From Armatimonas rosea (GTDB lineage Bacteria > Armatimonadota > Armatimonadia > Armatimonadales > Armatimonadaceae): a stretch of 64,000 bases of DNA. Numbering within the stretch: the stretch's first letter is position 1; every line of letters begins with the position of its first letter. A program made the translations under genes and the position numbers. The stretch covers positions 1,178,001 to 1,242,000 of the forward strand of contig NZ_JACHGW010000001.1 in the NCBI RefSeq assembly GCF_014202505.1, given 5' to 3'. This document shows, in pieces, positions 62,065-64,000 of the stretch. The notes under the pieces are model-generated. The model worked only from the letters and a program-made list of their open reading frames with translations. It made no database searches and was not told where the DNA came from.

Positions 62065-62628
62065 ATGCCTGGACGCTCTCCTCGTGCTCGTGCCTTGCTC
62101 CATCCGATTCGTGTGCGGATTGTCACCGCGCTCCAGGACCGGCAGCTCACCCCGCGCCAGCTCTCTGTCTTTCTAGACGATGTTCCGCTGACGACACTCT
62201 ACCGGCATATCAACCTGCTCCTCGAGGCGGGGCTCCTGGAGGTGGTCGCGGAGCGTCGTGTGCACGGGACGGTCGAGCGGGTCTTTACCGTGGTCGAGGC
62301 CGCGACCTACCTAAACGACGAGGACCGTGCCTCACTGACCGCCGAGGACATCACGGGCCTCGTCGGGGCCCTGACAGGAGCGGTTCAAGAGGTCTTTCAC
62401 CGCTATGTCCGCCACGCCCCTCTGCCCCCGCCCGAGGGAGATGTCTCCTTTCTGGTGCGCTCCCTGACGCTCTCGGAGGAACGCTACCTGGCCCTCCGCC
62501 AGTATCTTCTTGAGCTGATGCGCGCCGAGTCGTGCGAAGCGCCGCAAGCGGGTGAGCCGCGCCGGATGATCGCCTTCTTCTCTGCGCCGGACTTCGAGCC
62601 GGAGAAAAAAAATAGCGACGAGTCGTAA
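62065..62628 (+). CDS. ArsR/PadR-like winged-helix transcriptional regulator
   Basis: This 187-residue regulator has an N-terminal winged helix (residues 5-70: RALLHPIRVRIVTALQDRQLTPRQLSVFLDDVPLTTLYRHINLLLEAGLLEVV) followed by a helical domain with LSEERYLALRQYLLELMRAE, resembling HTH_20/YjbQ-type regulators with a C-terminal effector part. No metal-binding cysteine cluster is present. Its promoter and the start of the following S41 peptidase gene both carry the same 18-base palindrome, so it probably represses both genes. Confidence 0.85.
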   Translation: MPGRSPRARALLHPIRVRIVTALQDRQLTPRQLSVFLDDVPLTTLYRHINLLLEAGLLEVVAERRVHGTVERVFTVVEAATYLNDEDRASLTAEDITGLVGALTGAVQEVFHRYVRHAPLPPPEGDVSFLVRSLTLSEERYLALRQYLLELMRAESCEAPQAGEPRRMIAFFSAPDFEPEKKNSDES

Positions 62629-62665
62629 CTTTTTTTGCCGTGCTCAGTCTCTAAATTACAGAGCC

Positions 62666-62683
62666 AATTCCAAAAATGAAAAT
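62666..62683 (+). promoter_or_regulatory. Second operator-like site over the S41 peptidase start
   Basis: AATTCCAAAAATGAAAAT matches the palindrome at 62036-62053 in 16 of 18 positions and contains the start codon of the peptidase gene (ATG 62676). This suggests the adjacent regulator binds here. Confidence 0.6.
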
Positions 62684-63905
62684 ATCACAAAAAGAACTTG
62701 ATCCACGAACCCGCCAGCAGGTCTTTGAGGCTGTCTGGAACCGGGTGAATGTCTCCCACTTCGACCCGACCTTTGGCGGTGTCAACTGGCCGGCGATGAA
62801 GAAAAAGTACGCCCCCTTGGTCGCCAAGGCCAAGAACAATGCGGAGCTGTACACGCTTCTCAACCAGCTGATCGGGGAGCTCAAGCAGAGCCACTTCTCG
62901 ATCCTGCCTCCCGAGGCCTACACCATGGGAGATGCTGTCGGCAAGGACGAGCGCGGGGAGGGGAGCAGTGGCCTGACCCTGGGCCTGATCGCCGGAGCCC
63001 CGACCGTGTTCGCGGTCGCCGCCGACTCCGCCGCGCAGCAAGCCGGGGTGCTTCCCGGAGCCCAGCTCGAGGCAATCGATGGCAAGCCGCTCACCACGCT
63101 CCTGGCACGCCTGACACCCGAGCAGCTCAAGTCAGGCTTCCTGCCACGCGCCCTCCTCAACCGCGCCGTGGGTGGCAATGAAGGCCAGAAGCGAGTGCTC
63201 GCCCTCCGGGAGCCCGATGGCAGCACGCGCGAGGTTGCCGTTGTCCTCGGGGCCGGGCCGAAGAAGCGGGACAATGTCCTCCCGGGCTTCCCGCCCTATC
63301 CTGCGGAGCTAGAGAGCAAGCGCCTCGACGGCGATATCGGCTACGTCCGCTTCTCGCTCTTTACCGCGCTGCTCATGGACGATCTCCGAAAGGCGATCAA
63401 AGAACACGCTAGCGCCGCAGGGCTGATCCTCGATCTCCGGGGCAATCCCGGTGGACTGGCACCGGTCACCTACGCCATCGCGGGGATGCTGAGCCAAAAG
63501 CCGGGGACCCTGGGGACGATGAAGCAACGGACTGTCACGGTCCAGTTTCCCATCCTGCCGCAGGCACCGCGCTACGCCGGCCCGGTAGCTGTCCTCACCG
63601 ATGAGCTCTCGGCATCGTGCTCCGAGATCCTGGCGGGAGGGCTGCAAGAGCTCAAGCGCGCCGTGGTGATCGGCCGCAAGACCCCCGGGATGGTGCTTCC
63701 CTCCGCGATCGATAAGCTCCCCGGTGGGGTCCGCTTCCAGTACGCCTTCGCAGACTTCAAGACCCCCCGCGGTGTCCTCCTGGAGGGCAAGGGAGTCACC
63801 CCCGATATTCCGGTCGTCCTGACCCCACAGTCGCTACGCTCACTAGGCGATCCCGATATCGCCGCGGCACGGACCTACTTTCAAACACAATTGGAGAAGA
63901 AATAG
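62676..63905 (+). CDS. S41 family (C-terminal processing-like) peptidase, no signal peptide
   Basis: This 409-residue protein has an N-terminal helical part (1-75), a PDZ-like domain (about 95-180, AAQQAGVLPGAQLEAIDGKPL) and an S41 core with DGDIGYVRFSLFTALLMDDLRKAI near 222, LILDLRGNPGG near 250 and VLTDELSASCSEILAGGLQELKRAVVIG near 303, including the catalytic serine and the lysine region. S41 proteases normally act outside the membrane; here no signal peptide is seen, though a distant start cannot be excluded. It is probably controlled by the adjacent regulator. Confidence 0.88.
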   Translation: MKISQKELDPRTRQQVFEAVWNRVNVSHFDPTFGGVNWPAMKKKYAPLVAKAKNNAELYTLLNQLIGELKQSHFSILPPEAYTMGDAVGKDERGEGSSGLTLGLIAGAPTVFAVAADSAAQQAGVLPGAQLEAIDGKPLTTLLARLTPEQLKSGFLPRALLNRAVGGNEGQKRVLALREPDGSTREVAVVLGAGPKKRDNVLPGFPPYPAELESKRLDGDIGYVRFSLFTALLMDDLRKAIKEHASAAGLILDLRGNPGGLAPVTYAIAGMLSQKPGTLGTMKQRTVTVQFPILPQAPRYAGPVAVLTDELSASCSEILAGGLQELKRAVVIGRKTPGMVLPSAIDKLPGGVRFQYAFADFKTPRGVLLEGKGVTPDIPVVLTPQSLRSLGDPDIAAARTYFQTQLEKK

Positions 63906-64000
63906 ATGAATCGCTACGGTTTTTTACTGCTCGCCGCCGCCTGTGCGGCACCGGTTGTCGCTCAGGCGCCCAAGCCCACGGGCGCGCAGATCCTCGATAA
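63906..64000 (+). CDS. Exported protein, N-terminal fragment (continues beyond window)
   Basis: The gene starts at the base after the S41 stop codon. The 31 visible residues are a signal peptide (MNRYGFLLLAAACAAPVVAQ) and the beginning of the mature protein (APKPTGAQILD). A family cannot be assigned from so little. The spacing suggests an operon with the peptidase. Confidence 0.7.
   Translation, partial: MNRYGFLLLAAACAAPVVAQAPKPTGAQILD

Overview
The window is GC-rich chromosomal DNA (by eye about 60-64% G+C) and looks like a member of the Armatimonadota, an Armatimonas/Fimbriimonas-type organism. The grounds are four prepilin-like proteins with the N-terminal [18 protein letters not shown] type segment and the CLSNxKQ and H-x9-DG features (DUF1559-like), a PSD1/DUF1553 + DUF1501 pair as in Planctomycetes and Armatimonadota, a DUF6785-type membrane protein, PEP-CTERM proteins, and a type II glutamine synthetase. 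The taxonomic call is inference from gene content.

Layout. 1-2.9 kb: the end of a CHAT-domain protein, an sbtA-sbtB bicarbonate transporter pair and a ROK sugar kinase. 2.9-3.7 kb: a small DUF559 nuclease-fold gene enclosed by two inverted copies of a roughly 107-bp palindromic repeat; a third copy lies at 58 kb. 3.7-8.1 kb: an M28 peptidase, an unknown protein, a SUKH-type protein and a divergent SDR, all on the minus strand. 8.1-11.9 kb is the most unusual region: nine tRNA or tRNA-like genes in three minus-strand blocks. Each block is divergently paired with one of three paralogous plus-strand proteins of unknown, helical-repeat-like type. 11.9-25.9 kb: GH16 hydrolase, DUF6785 protein, TrmJ, Rid protein, the rplU-rpmA-obg housekeeping cluster, rex, a degenerate ComEC-like protein, a Ycf46-like AAA ATPase, a beta-lactamase-fold protein, a deacetylase-like protein, a prepilin, an ATP-grasp and a VOC protein. 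25.9-31.8 kb: an ECF sigma factor with its putative membrane partner, small membrane proteins, and an epimerase-MFS-kelch sugar cluster. 31.8-33.7 kb: an arsenic operon (arsR-arsI-arsC-aquaporin). 33.8-42.4 kb: a di-haem peroxidase, a NIPSNAP protein, PSD1 and DUF1501. 41.3-46.6 kb: two paralogous PEP-CTERM metalloproteases around an fdhD-fdhF/ydeP pair. 46.7-55 kb: glnII, three more prepilins, a coiled-coil protein of low G+C, an oxidoreductase, a phytase-like propeller and two B12-binding-fold proteins. 55-64 kb: HAD, duplicated GNATs, comB-like, PhyH-like, a Gfo/Idh-PQQ propeller-sugar isomerase operon, and an HTH regulator next to an S41 peptidase whose start carries a near copy of the regulator's own operator-like palindrome.

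Two features recur. Many genes have a -10 hexamer only 5-8 bases before the start codon and no Shine-Dalgarno sequence, so leaderless transcripts appear common. Several families of GC-rich palindromic repeats sit exactly on gene ends, supply the last codons of neighbouring genes, or lie in frame inside a gene. The best candidates for something undescribed are the tRNA-like/paralog modules at 8.1-11.9 kb and the inverted-repeat-bounded DUF559 unit.
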